Positions 8,444 to 16,288 are shown, counted from the stretch's first letter. The stretch is 64,000 bases of DNA from Dactylosporangium vinaceum (GCF_019904175.1 NZ_CP061913.1:2914001-2978000); one strand, 5' to 3'. Notes: generated from the sequence alone by a model not told the origin. Numbers and translations are program-made.

Positions 8444-8456
8444 GCACGCGGCACTG

Positions 8457-8462
8457 TAGGGT
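8457..8462 (+). promoter_or_regulatory. leaderless -10 hexamer for the MerR gene
   Basis: TAGGGT followed by 7 nt and the GTG at 8470. It lies back-to-back with the spo0M promoter; the two -10 elements are only 13 bp apart. Confidence 0.6.
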
Positions 8463-8469
8463 TGGGTAC

Positions 8470-8874
8470 GTGTCAAAGCTGCTGCGGATCGGGGAGCTGG
8501 CCAATCTTTCCGGCGTGTCGACCCGTACCGTCGACTTCTACACGGGCCTCGGCCTGATCGAGTCGACGGAGCGGACGGCCGGAAACTTCCGGCTCTACGA
8601 CGCCTCCTGCATCGAGCGTATCGCCGCCATCAAGGCCCTGGAGGCCAACGGGGTCAGCCTGGCCGACATGGCCGAGGCCCTGGAGCGCGGCTCCGGCGTG
8701 GCCGACCTGACCGGTCAGCTCAGCCAGGTGCAGGGCGATATCGAGACCCTGCGCGAGGCGGCCACCAACGCGGGCCCGGCCGCGCACCAACTCCTGCTCG
8801 CGCTCACGGCGCGGCTGCAGTCGCTGGTGCACACGGCCATCGAGCTGACCCAGAACCTGCCCCCGCTGGGCTGA
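8470..8874 (+). CDS. MerR-family transcriptional regulator
   Basis: 134 residues from the GTG at 8470, fixed by the TAGGGT hexamer. The MerR winged helix is clear: LRIGELANLSGVSTRTVDFYTGLGLI, then NFRLYD and an IKALEANGVSLADM helix. The dimerisation coil is short and there is no effector domain or metal-binding Cys, so it belongs to the short, non-metal MerR class. It is divergent from spo0M and ends 3 bp before the stop of the convergent azoreductase gene. Control of spo0M through the shared 39-bp region is plausible (inference). Confidence 0.88.
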   Translation: MSKLLRIGELANLSGVSTRTVDFYTGLGLIESTERTAGNFRLYDASCIERIAAIKALEANGVSLADMAEALERGSGVADLTGQLSQVQGDIETLREAATNAGPAAHQLLLALTARLQSLVHTAIELTQNLPPLG

Positions 8875-8877
8875 GCC

Positions 8878-9528
8878 CTAGCCCACGCTGACGCGCACGA
8901 GCTCCGCCACCCGGCGGCCGTGCCCGGCGGCCGTCGCGTGACCGTCCTGCAGCAGCTGCGCGGCCAGCCCGCGCAGCGGCTCCATCGCCGGCGTGACGTC
9001 GGCCAGGGTCAGCTCGGCCTCGGCCACGTGGACGTCCAGGTGCAGGACGTCGGCGAGCACCCGCACGATGTACGGGCTGTTGTGGTCCCAGCCGAACTTC
9101 GGCGTGCCCTCGCCGTAGCCGCCGCCCCGGCTCATCGCGAGCACGGCCGGCCGCCCGGCCAGGGGCTTGCTCCCGCCGCCGCCGAAGTCCTGGTTGAGCA
9201 GGACCAGGTCGATCCAGGTCTTGAAGTGCGCGGGCACGCCCCAGTTGTAGAGCGGGACGGCGAAGACGTAGGCGTCGGCCTCCAGCAGCTCCGCCGAGAG
9301 CTGCCGGGTCAGCTCGGCCGCCTCCGGTGCGGCCGGCGCCGACGGGTCGACGGCCGACCGGGCCGCCTTCGCCCAGAGCTCGCTCGGCAGCGGCTCGAGG
9401 CCGATGTCGCGGCGGGTGACGGTCGCGCCCGGGTGCTCGCCGAGCCAGGCCTGCTCGGCGGTGTCGGCGAGCGCGCGGCTCACGGACCCGGACGTACGGA
9501 CGCTCGCGTCGAGACGGAACAGGTGCAT
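8878..9528 (-). CDS. azoR: FMN-dependent NADH-azoreductase
   Basis: 216 residues, ATG at 9528 with a GGAGGTCAGCG ribosome site. Flavodoxin-like fold: LFRLDASVRTSGSVSRALAD (phosphate loop), the FMN-binding stretch VPLYNWGVPAHFKTWIDLVL, and the glycine-rich SRGGGYGEGTPKFGWD loop. The family reduces azo dyes and quinones with NADH through FMN in the cytoplasm, often as protection from electrophilic quinones. A divergent MarR-type gene starts 105 bp away and is its probable repressor. A 7-bp-arm palindrome lies between them. Confidence 0.9.
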   Translation of the reverse strand: MHLFRLDASVRTSGSVSRALADTAEQAWLGEHPGATVTRRDIGLEPLPSELWAKAARSAVDPSAPAAPEAAELTRQLSAELLEADAYVFAVPLYNWGVPAHFKTWIDLVLLNQDFGGGGSKPLAGRPAVLAMSRGGGYGEGTPKFGWDHNSPYIVRVLADVLHLDVHVAEAELTLADVTPAMEPLRGLAAQLLQDGHATAAGHGRRVAELVRVSVG

Positions 9529-9546
9529 CGCTGACCTCCACAGAAT

Positions 9547-9566
9547 GCCGCACGAGGTTGTGCGGC
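9547..9566. promoter_or_regulatory. palindrome between azoR and the MarR gene
   Basis: Perfect inverted repeat GCCGCAC - 6 nt - GTGCGGC, 18 bp upstream of the azoR start. Its position in a MarR/azoreductase divergon suggests an operator, although it could also be an RNA hairpin. Confidence 0.5.
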
Positions 9567-9620
9567 CATGGAGAAAGTCTGCGTCACAGAACATCTGGTG
9601 GCAAGAGTGAGTGAGCTGCT

Positions 9621-9626
9621 TATCAT
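9621..9626 (+). promoter_or_regulatory. leaderless -10 hexamer for the MarR gene
   Basis: TATCAT followed by 7 nt and the ATG at 9634. This supports 9634 as the start rather than the ATG at 9568. Confidence 0.6.
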
Positions 9627-9633
9627 TGCTGTC

Positions 9634-10176
9634 ATGACGCAGGCGGCGAACACCAACGTCGACCACACCGAGCTGCAGGCCGATCTCGGCTGGGCGCTCG
9701 GCGTGCTCCTGCGCGGCTACGCGAAGGGCGCCCAGTCGGTCATCGCCGACGTGCCCGGCGGTCCGCGCGGCTATCAGGTCCTGACCTCGGCCGTGGACGG
9801 CGCGGCGACCACCCAGCTGGCCCTCGCGAACAAGCTCGGCATCGACCGGACGGTCATGACGTACCTCCTCGACGACCTCGAGAAGGCCGGCCTGATCGAG
9901 CGCAAGCCCGACCCGGCCGACCGCCGCGCCCGCCGCATCCTGGCCACCGAGGCCGGCCGCGCGCGCCTCTGCGCCCTGCAGCGCCAGCTGCGCCACATCG
10001 AGGACCGGGTGCTCGGCGCCCTCGCCGAGGCCGACCGCGCCCGGTTCCGGGAGATGCTGCAGACGGTCGCCGTCAACATCGACGCCCAGGACCCGCTGCA
10101 CGACGCCTGCTCGGTGGTCGAACAGGTGGCGGGCGCCGATCCGGCCACCCGCCCCCGCCGCCGCGCTGTCTCCTAG
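9634..10176 (+). CDS. MarR-family transcriptional regulator
   Basis: 180 residues from the ATG at 9634. Winged-helix core: TTQLALANKLGIDRTVMTYLLDDLEKAGLIERKPDPADRRA, with the DxRR wing typical of MarR proteins. The N-terminal helix ELQADLGWALGVLLRGYAKGA and a C-terminal helix supply dimerisation. Divergent from azoR, so it most likely represses it until a quinone-like or phenolic ligand binds (family knowledge plus context). It is convergent with ackA, with a hairpin terminator between. Confidence 0.9.
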   Translation: MTQAANTNVDHTELQADLGWALGVLLRGYAKGAQSVIADVPGGPRGYQVLTSAVDGAATTQLALANKLGIDRTVMTYLLDDLEKAGLIERKPDPADRRARRILATEAGRARLCALQRQLRHIEDRVLGALAEADRARFREMLQTVAVNIDAQDPLHDACSVVEQVAGADPATRPRRRAVS

Positions 10177-10204
10177 TCCTGCTTCTTCGCCTTCGTGCTG
10201 TGGT

Positions 10205-10229
10205 CCCAGTGTCCTGATCGGACAGTGGG
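10205..10229. terminator. hairpin between convergent MarR and ackA genes
   Basis: CCCAGTGTCC - TGATC - GGACAGTGGG: a 10-bp stem with one mismatch and a 5-nt loop, placed 28 bp after the MarR stop and 30 bp after the ackA stop. No U-tract follows, as is usual in high-GC actinomycetes. Confidence 0.5.
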
Positions 10230-10259
10230 CCGGCCTTCGGCGATCAGGTCGTCCCGCCG

Positions 10260-11363
10260 TTACAGCACCAGCTCGGCGGTCTGCTCGGCGATCGCGAGCT
10301 CCTCGTCGGTCGGCACCACGCACACCGCGACAGCCGTGCCGTCCGGGCTGATGACGCTCGCGTTCGCGCCGTTGCGGGCGGGGTCGACCGCGATGCCCCA
10401 GGTTTCCAGGCCGGCCAGGCAGGCCGCCCGGACCGCCGGCGCGTGCTCGCCCACGCCGGCCGTGAAGACGATCGCGTCCAGGCGGCCGAGGACGGCGTGG
10501 AAGGCGCCGACGTACTTGCGGATCCGGTGGCAGTAGACGTCGAACGCCAGCGTGGCCGCCTCGTCGCCGGCGGAGCGGCGCTCCAGGATCGCCCGCATGT
10601 CGTTGACGCCGCCGAGGCCGAGCAGGCCGGCGTGGCGCTGCAGCGCGTCGTCGACAGCGGCGAAGTCCATCCCGGCCACCCGGTGCAGGTACGCGGGGAC
10701 GGCCGGGTCCAGGTCGCCCGAGCGGGTACCCATGACCAGGCCCTCCAGGGGCGTCAGCCCCATTGACGTGTCGACGCTCCGGCCGCCCCGCACGGCTGTT
10801 GCGCTGGCGCCGTTGCCGAGGTGCAGCACGATGCAGTTGAGGTCCTCGAGGGGCCTGCCCAGCAGCGTGGCGGTGCGGCCGGCGACATAGCCGCACGAGG
10901 TGCCGTGAAAGCCGAAGCGCCGGATGTCGTACCGCGCGGCGAGCGCCCGATCGATGGCGTAGGTGGACGCGGCGGGCGGGATCGTCGCGTGGAACGCCGT
11001 GTCGAAGACGGCCACGTGCGCCACCGTGGGCAGCTTCGCCCGGGCCGCCTCGATGCCGGTGATGCCGCCGGGGTTGTGCAGGGGCGCCAGCGGCACCAGC
11101 TCGCGCAGGGCGGCCAGGACCGCGTCGTCGATGACGGCCGGCGCGTTGAACCGCGACCCGCCGTGCACGATCCGGTGCCCGACCGCCTCGATGGGCACGT
11201 CACCCAGGTTGTCGAGCACCTGTTCGAGTGCGGCGGCGTGGTCGGGTACACCTCCCGGCTCTCCGATCTTTTCCACGAGCCCCCGCGTCCCCGCGCCCGG
11301 ATCGCCGAGATCCACGACACGGAACTTCACCGAGGACGAGCCGCTGTTGAGCACCAGGATCAT
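10260..11363 (-). CDS. ackA: acetate kinase
   Basis: 367 residues, close to the family norm of about 390. ATG at 11363 opening MILVLNSGSSSVKFRVVD, the ASKHA phosphate-1 motif. HRIVHGG, VFDTAFH, RFGFHGTSCGY, HLGNGAS and GLVMGTRSGDLDP are all present, so the active site looks complete. It interconverts acetyl phosphate and ADP with acetate and ATP in the cytoplasm. Unlike the common pta-ackA operon, the partner pta is divergent, with 18 bp between start codons. TAGTCT stands 7 nt upstream, so the mRNA is probably leaderless. Confidence 0.95.
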   Translation of the reverse strand: MILVLNSGSSSVKFRVVDLGDPGAGTRGLVEKIGEPGGVPDHAAALEQVLDNLGDVPIEAVGHRIVHGGSRFNAPAVIDDAVLAALRELVPLAPLHNPGGITGIEAARAKLPTVAHVAVFDTAFHATIPPAASTYAIDRALAARYDIRRFGFHGTSCGYVAGRTATLLGRPLEDLNCIVLHLGNGASATAVRGGRSVDTSMGLTPLEGLVMGTRSGDLDPAVPAYLHRVAGMDFAAVDDALQRHAGLLGLGGVNDMRAILERRSAGDEAATLAFDVYCHRIRKYVGAFHAVLGRLDAIVFTAGVGEHAPAVRAACLAGLETWGIAVDPARNGANASVISPDGTAVAVCVVPTDEELAIAEQTAELVL

Positions 11364-11370
11364 GCCAGGC

Positions 11371-11376
11371 AGACTA
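11371..11376 (-). promoter_or_regulatory. leaderless -10 hexamer for ackA
   Basis: TAGTCT on the minus strand followed by 7 nt and the ackA ATG. For pta on the other strand, CAGACT (11370-11375) stands 6 nt before its GTG, so both promoters must overlap within 18 bp. Confidence 0.55.
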
Positions 11377-11381
11377 ACGCT

Positions 11382-13418
11382 GTGGCCCGCATCGTGTACC
11401 TCGTCGAGCACGGACCCGACTCCGGCAAGTCGGCCGTCGCCCTCGGACTCGCCGAACTGCTGTCGCGCAAGGTTCCGCGGATCGGGGTCTTCCGCCCCGT
11501 CGCCCCCGCTTCGCAGGACGTGCTGCTGGAGTTGCTGCGCTCGCGGTACAACATCGGTGACGAACGCCTCTACGGCGTCACCTATGCGGAGGCGTCGGCG
11601 ATGTTCGCGGCCGGGCGCTCCGAGGAGCTCGTCGGGCTTGTCGTCGAGCACTTCCGCCAGGTCAGCCAGCACCACGAGGCCGTCGTGGTCATCGGCACCG
11701 ACATCGACGACGACCTCGCCTTCAACGCCCGCCTGGCCAACGAGTTCGGCGCGGTCGTCGTGTCGGTCGTCAACGGCACCGGCGCCGACGAGCCCGCACT
11801 GGAGTCGATGGCCCGCCAGGCGTTCCACGCGCTGAGCGACCTGGACGCGACGGTCGCCGCCGTGGTGCTGAACAAGACGCCGGCAACGGTACCACCGCCG
11901 AAACTCCCGGTTCCCTGCTTCGTGATCCCGGAGGTCCCCACCATCGGGGCCCCGACCGTCGCCGAGGTCGCCGCCCAGCTGGGGGCCAGCGTCGTCACGG
12001 CCGGCACCGACCGGGACGCGGCGCTGGGGCGCGACGTGCTCGACTACGTCGTCGGTGCGGCCCAGGTGCCGACGGTGCTCTCCCACCTCACGCCCGACTG
12101 CCTGCTCATCACCCCCGGCGACCGGGCCGACCTGCTTGTCGCGGCCGGGGCGGCGCACGCGTCGGGCCTGATGCCCCTGGCCGGGATCGTGCTCACCCTC
12201 GGCATCGCGCCCGACCCGGCCGCGCTGGCGCTGTTCGAGCGGCTCAACCCGGGCCTGGCCGTGCTGTCCGTGCCGCGGGCCAGCTACGACACCATCGCGT
12301 CCTCGACCCGCATGGAGCACCGCCTGAGCGCGGCCAACCCGCGCAAGGTCGAGGCCGCGCTCGGCGCGTTCGAGTCCAATGTGGACACCGCAGCGCTGGC
12401 CGACGTGCTCGAGCTGACCGCCTCGTCGCGGGTGACGCCGCTGATGTTCGAGTACGACCTCATCGACCGGGCCCGGGCCGACAGGCGACGGCTGGTGCTG
12501 CCGGAAGGTACCGAGGAGAGGATCCTGCGGGCGGCGGACATCCTGCTGCGCCGGGGCGTCGCCGACCTGGTGCTGCTGGGCGACCCGGCGGTGATCCGGG
12601 CCAAGGCGCGCGACCTGAGCCTCGACCTCGCCGCCGCGTCCGTCGTGGACCCGGTGAGCAGCCCGCTGCGCGAGGAGTTCGCCGCCGTCTACCGCGATCT
12701 GCGGGCGCACAAGGGCGTCACGTTCGACCTCGCGCACGACGTGGTCGCCGACGTCTCGTACTTCGGCACGCTCATGGTGCAGCTCGGCCACGCCGACGGC
12801 ATGGTGTCCGGGGCCACGCACACGACGGCGGCGACGATCCGGCCGGCCTTCGAGATCATCAAGACGGTCCCGGGCCTGAGCGTCGCCTCGAGCGTCTTCT
12901 TCATGCTGCTGCCCGACCGGGTCCTGGTCTATGGCGACTGCGCGGTCAACCCCGACCCGGACGCGGAGCAGCTGGCCGACATCGCGCTGTCGTCGGCGGA
13001 CACGGCGGCCCGCTTCGGCGTGACGCCGCGCGTGGCGATGCTGTCGTATTCGACTGGCACCTCCGGGTCGGGCGCGGACGTCACCAAGGTGGCCGAGGCG
13101 ACGGCCATCGTGCGCGCGCGGCGCCCGGATCTGCCGGTGGACGGCCCGATCCAGTACGACGCGGCCATCGACCCGGCCGTGGCCGCCACGAAGCTGCCCG
13201 GCAGCCCGGTCGCCGGGCAGGCCACGGTGTTCGTGTTCCCGGACCTGAACACGGGCAACAACACCTACAAGGCGGTGCAGCGCTCGGCCGGCGCGGTCGC
13301 GGTCGGCCCGGTCATGCAGGGCCTGCGCAAGCCGGTGAACGACCTGTCCCGCGGCGCCACGGTGAAGGACATCGTCAACACGGTCGCCATCACCGCGATC
13401 CAGTCTCAGGGCTCGTAG
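11382..13418 (+). CDS. pta: phosphate acetyltransferase, long form with N-terminal P-loop domain
   Basis: 678 residues from the GTG at 11382. Domains: a P-loop domain (AAA_26/BioD-like) with VEHGPDSGKSAVALGLAEL at about residues 8-26; a DRTGG domain (about 200-320); and the PTA/PTB catalytic domain (about 350-670) with LVLPEGTEERILRA, GMVSGATHTT, DCAVNPDP and VFPDLNTGNN. It converts acetyl-CoA and phosphate to acetyl phosphate. Long Pta proteins use the N-terminal domains for allosteric control. Its partner ackA is divergent and adjacent. No ribosome site precedes the GTG, which fits a leaderless message. Confidence 0.94.
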   Translation: MARIVYLVEHGPDSGKSAVALGLAELLSRKVPRIGVFRPVAPASQDVLLELLRSRYNIGDERLYGVTYAEASAMFAAGRSEELVGLVVEHFRQVSQHHEAVVVIGTDIDDDLAFNARLANEFGAVVVSVVNGTGADEPALESMARQAFHALSDLDATVAAVVLNKTPATVPPPKLPVPCFVIPEVPTIGAPTVAEVAAQLGASVVTAGTDRDAALGRDVLDYVVGAAQVPTVLSHLTPDCLLITPGDRADLLVAAGAAHASGLMPLAGIVLTLGIAPDPAALALFERLNPGLAVLSVPRASYDTIASSTRMEHRLSAANPRKVEAALGAFESNVDTAALADVLELTASSRVTPLMFEYDLIDRARADRRRLVLPEGTEERILRAADILLRRGVADLVLLGDPAVIRAKARDLSLDLAAASVVDPVSSPLREEFAAVYRDLRAHKGVTFDLAHDVVADVSYFGTLMVQLGHADGMVSGATHTTAATIRPAFEIIKTVPGLSVASSVFFMLLPDRVLVYGDCAVNPDPDAEQLADIALSSADTAARFGVTPRVAMLSYSTGTSGSGADVTKVAEATAIVRARRPDLPVDGPIQYDAAIDPAVAATKLPGSPVAGQATVFVFPDLNTGNNTYKAVQRSAGAVAVGPVMQGLRKPVNDLSRGATVKDIVNTVAITAIQSQGS

Positions 13419-13453
13419 GGTTTCTTGTCGTACCCATGGGGCACGATGGGAGG

Positions 13454-13804
13454 ATGATTGCGAGAGTTTCCGCCGTCGTCCTGGACACCACGGACCCGCA
13501 GGCGTTGGCCCGGTTCTACTCGGAGCTGCTCGACCTGCCGATCACGAAGGTCGACGGTGACTGGATCGACATAGGTGACGGCGCGAGCCGGATCAGCTTC
13601 CAGCACGCCCCCAACCACATCCCGCCGCAGTGGCCCGACCCGAACTACCCCCAGCAGATCCACCTCGACATCGTGGTCGACGACATCGACGCGGCCGAGG
13701 CGAAGGTCCTGCGCATGGGGGCGCAGCTGCTCTCCACGAAGGAGGCCGGCTTCCGCGTCTACTCCGACCCGGCCGGGCACCCCTTCTGCCTCGGATACAG
13801 CTGA
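13454..13804 (+). CDS. VOC-family (glyoxalase/bleomycin-resistance-like) protein
   Basis: 116 residues. The ATG at 13454 gives the usual family opening MIARVSAVVLDTTDP; an ATG at 13436 would add six residues. The GGGAGG next to 13454 is too close to serve it well, so the start is uncertain. One betaalphabetabetabeta repeat pair: LARFYSELLDLPI and a second half with IHLDIVVDDIDAAEAKVLRMGAQ, ending DPAGHPFCLGY. Metal ligands cannot be fixed, and the substrate is unknown. It ends one base before the stop of the convergent ankyrin gene. Confidence 0.82.
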   Translation: MIARVSAVVLDTTDPQALARFYSELLDLPITKVDGDWIDIGDGASRISFQHAPNHIPPQWPDPNYPQQIHLDIVVDDIDAAEAKVLRMGAQLLSTKEAGFRVYSDPAGHPFCLGYS

Positions 13805-13805
13805 A

Positions 13806-14195
13806 TCACGCCTCCCGCAGGAGCGCGGCCATCTCGGGGAGCTTGAAGAAGCCCGCCGTGGCCGTCGCGGAGGGCGCGCCGCCGTCCGGGTCGGCGCCGG
13901 CGGCCAGCAGTGCGCGGACCGTCTCGGGGTTGCGGCGGAACACCGCCGCCGCGAGCGCGGTCTGACCGCGGTCGTTGACCCGATCGGGGTCCGCACCCTG
14001 CTCCAGCAGCGCGGCGACCGTGGCCGGGTGGTTGTGGTACGCCGCCAGGATCAGCAGCGTGTCGCCCTTGTCGTTGGTGAGGTTGACCGGCAGCCCGGCG
14101 ACCACGTTGGCGACCAGCTCGCCGGTCTCGCCCGACCGCGCGAGGTCGAACATACGGTGCGCGAACGCGAGGGTCTCGTCATCCAGATCCGCCAC
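13806..14195 (-). CDS. ankyrin-repeat protein
   Basis: 129 residues from a GTG at 14195; 135 from a GTG at 14213. I prefer 14195 because a near-consensus TAGAGC lies 7 nt before it and the protein then opens VADLDDETLAFAHRMFDLAR. Three ankyrin-type repeats are visible: NLTNDKGDTLLILAAYHNHPATVAALLEQGADPD, VNDRGQTALAAAVFRRNPETVRALLAAGADPD and a degenerate third. There is no signal peptide, so it is a cytoplasmic protein-binding module. The partner is unknown. In actinomycetes such small ankyrin proteins sometimes stand beside catalases or stress genes, but none is next to it here. Confidence 0.85.
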   Translation of the reverse strand: MADLDDETLAFAHRMFDLARSGETGELVANVVAGLPVNLTNDKGDTLLILAAYHNHPATVAALLEQGADPDRVNDRGQTALAAAVFRRNPETVRALLAAGADPDGGAPSATATAGFFKLPEMAALLREA

Positions 14196-14393
14196 ACCTG
14201 ACGCTCTACCCACTGCGCGGCCGGTTAGTCGCGGACCCGGCCGGCGGCAACGCCGCGGACCGGCGTGCGCTACCGACTGTGCTCCCCATCAACTGTGCCC
14301 CCGCCGACCGCGCGCCGATCGGCACGCGGCGCGATGCCGCGGGCCGATCCCGGCCGCGGGGCCGAGATCGGATCGAGCTGCCGGGCCGGCGGG

Positions 14394-14546
14394 TCAGCGG
14401 CTGGGCTGGCCGCTGCCCGGGCACTCGCCGGCGCCGGGGCCGGCACCGTCGGGCTGGTGGGCCGGGGTCGGGGAGCCGGCGTTCACGTGGACGCGGGCGC
14501 CGCACTTCGGGCAGCGACTGATGGCCTGCGTGGCGGTCGACGACAT
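14394..14546 (-). CDS. small Cys/His zinc-ribbon-like protein (50 aa)
   Basis: ATG at 14546 with an excellent ribosome site (GGAGGTG, 7 nt). The 50 residues contain CPKCGARVHVNAG, a His, and a second knuckle ECPGSGQ: a C-C-H-C set that could bind zinc. The CPGSG ending is common in short actinobacterial and actinophage zinc proteins of unknown role. It lies alone between an ankyrin gene and a DUF305 gene on the same strand, separated from the latter by a hairpin. It is likely real because of the ribosome site and motif. No function is assigned. Confidence 0.65.
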   Translation of the reverse strand: MSSTATQAISRCPKCGARVHVNAGSPTPAHQPDGAGPGAGECPGSGQPSR

Positions 14547-14574
14547 GGCGGTACACCTCCGATGAAAGGCAGAA

Positions 14575-14606
14575 GCCGGACCTAGGAGTGATTCCCCAGG
14601 TCCGGC
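14575..14606. terminator. hairpin after the LPMO-DUF305 operon
   Basis: Perfect 9-bp stem GCCGGACCT / AGGTCCGGC with a 14-nt loop. It starts 27 bp after the DUF305 stop (minus strand) and ends before the small zinc-ribbon gene. Confidence 0.55.
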
Positions 14607-14632
14607 CCTTCCGAACATCACATGTGCATGTG

Positions 14633-15226
14633 TCAGCCGGCGGCCAGGGTCAGCATCTGCTTGATCTGCTGCGTGCGCGACAGCCTGACGCGCTCCGCGA
14701 ACTGCTGCACGGTGCCGTTCTGGCCGGTGGTCGCCAGCTGCTGGGCCAGCTCCACGGCGTTGTGCTGATGCGCGATCAGCAGGTTGAGGAACTTCGTCTC
14801 GAAGTCGGCGCCCGTCGCATCCTGCAGCGCCTGGATCTCCTCCGGCCCGGTGGCGGGCCGGCCGCCGTGGGCCGCGTGCAGGGCGGGGTCGGTGATCTCG
14901 GCCGCCGGGACGTTCCAGGCCTGCAGCCAGCGCTGCATGGACCGCACCTCCTCGGCCTCCACCACGTCGATGGCGCCGGCCAGGTCGACGACCTCCTCGC
15001 GGACGGCCTTCTGCTGGCCCAGCTTGAGCATCTGCAGACCCTGCTGCTGGTGGGCGATCATCATCTGCAGGAACATCACGTCGAACTCGTTGTGTGGGCC
15101 CGCGGCCGTCACGGCGTCGGCCTGGGCGATACCCTGGCTCGCCTCCAGCGGCGGGATGACGGCGGGCGACTTCGTGCAGGCGGCCAGGGAGAACAGCACC
15201 GCGAGCGCGATCAGGGCGCGTCTCAT
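14633..15226 (-). CDS. DUF305 lipoprotein
   Basis: 197 residues. The ATG at 15226 overlaps the LPMO stop (ATGA), so it is translationally coupled. A signal peptide ends in a lipobox with Cys17 (FSLAAC). Two DUF305 helical repeats carry MMIAHQQQGLQM and LLIAHQHNAVELA; the usual paired His (HH) are HQ here, though His and Met stay abundant. DUF305 proteins are ferritin-like four-helix proteins outside the membrane and are often linked with copper handling. Coupling to a copper-dependent LPMO suggests it may help metal supply to that enzyme (inference). Confidence 0.87.
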   Translation of the reverse strand: MRRALIALAVLFSLAACTKSPAVIPPLEASQGIAQADAVTAAGPHNEFDVMFLQMMIAHQQQGLQMLKLGQQKAVREEVVDLAGAIDVVEAEEVRSMQRWLQAWNVPAAEITDPALHAAHGGRPATGPEEIQALQDATGADFETKFLNLLIAHQHNAVELAQQLATTGQNGTVQQFAERVRLSRTQQIKQMLTLAAG

Positions 15227-16014
15227 ACCGGCAGCCACAGCGCGAGGGTGTAGATCGGCTCCCAGGTGTAGATGGACCGATGCGACTGCCGGCACTGGTA
15301 CCGCTTCCCGTCATACGTCACCACATCGCCCACGTGATACAGCGTGTCGGCGGCCCACGCGACACCGGCGACGGGCGGCGGCGCCGTGGTGGCGGACGTC
15401 GCCGGGGCCTTGGTGGCGCTCTTCGTCGGCGTGGGTGCGGCGGTCCGGCTCGGCGCCGGGTTCGCGGTCTTCGTGGGCGTGGGAGTGGGGCTCGCGCCGC
15501 CGGAGCCGCCGATCTGCAGGTCGATGCAGTTGTAGAACGCGTTGGCGGTGTCCGCGATGTTCCAGACGGCCAGCACCTTCTGCCGCCCGGCGAAGCCGGC
15601 CAGGCTCACCTGGTGCGACACGGTGGCGTTGGGCTGCCGGCCGCCGTCGTCGAACGCCGCGATGCGCTGCCCGCCGATGTAGTACTCCCACGTGCTCGTC
15701 GCGTGCCGCGCCGTCAGCACCCAGTTGAACGTCACCGACGTCCCGACCGCCGTCGCCGGCCAGGTGCGGCTGTCATCGTCGAGCACCGCGAACCGCACGT
15801 TCCCGCCGGCACAGCTGCGCAGCCCCTTGGGCCCCTCGACGCTCTGCGGCTCGTACTGGATCGCGCCGCAGTCGGCCACCTTCCCCTGCGCGCACAGCGC
15901 CTGCCGGCTCGGCGGCGACGACACGTAGCCATGAGCCGAAGCCGGGTCCCCGAACAGGAGCGAGCCGGCCACGGCACCGAGGGCGACCAGCGGATACAGG
16001 ACCGTTCTGCGCAT
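15223..16014 (-). CDS. secreted lytic polysaccharide monooxygenase (AA10) with CBM5/12-like module
   Basis: 263 residues from the ATG at 16014; a TTG at 16023 would add three. The signal peptide ends at ASA, exposing His28 as residue 1 of the mature enzyme, as the copper brace requires. The second ligand is His104 in TARHATSTWEYYIGG. The AA10 core runs to about residue 165, followed by a Thr/Pro linker and a CBM5/12-type domain (about 220-263: WAADTLYHVGDVVTYDGKRYQCRQSH). It oxidatively cleaves crystalline chitin or cellulose outside the cell; the CBM favours chitin. It is first gene of a two-gene operon with DUF305. Confidence 0.93.
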   Translation of the reverse strand: MRRTVLYPLVALGAVAGSLLFGDPASAHGYVSSPPSRQALCAQGKVADCGAIQYEPQSVEGPKGLRSCAGGNVRFAVLDDDSRTWPATAVGTSVTFNWVLTARHATSTWEYYIGGQRIAAFDDGGRQPNATVSHQVSLAGFAGRQKVLAVWNIADTANAFYNCIDLQIGGSGGASPTPTPTKTANPAPSRTAAPTPTKSATKAPATSATTAPPPVAGVAWAADTLYHVGDVVTYDGKRYQCRQSHRSIYTWEPIYTLALWLPV

Positions 16015-16079
16015 TGTCGCCAACCATTCTCTCGGGTACTGCGAAACGTATCCGAGCGGCGCTTAACGAGCCCTCTTGC

Positions 16080-16091
16080 GATTTGCAAATC
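16080..16091. promoter_or_regulatory. AT-rich palindrome upstream of the LPMO gene
   Basis: GATTTGCAAATC, a perfect 12-bp palindrome 66 bp before the LPMO start. It stands out in very GC-rich DNA. No regulator gene is adjacent, so an operator role is inference. Confidence 0.4.
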
Positions 16092-16288
16092 CGCCCTAAC
16101 GCCGTTTTATGGTCCCGTTAATGGCCCGGTTCTCGCAGGTGAGCGGCGCGTGGGCCGATGGAACCGATTGGAACGCCATCGCAGCGGTGACGCGAGGGTG
16201 CGGCGAGCCGGGAACGGTCCGGCGCAGGTCTCACGTCATGACAACCATTTCCCGGCCCGACGTTGTTGACCGGCCAGGGAGGTGACAG

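Noticed and set aside
14206..14556. 116-residue minus-strand frame between the ankyrin and zinc-ribbon genes
   Set aside because: Pro/Arg-rich with no motif, overlapping the better-supported zinc-ribbon gene in another phase.
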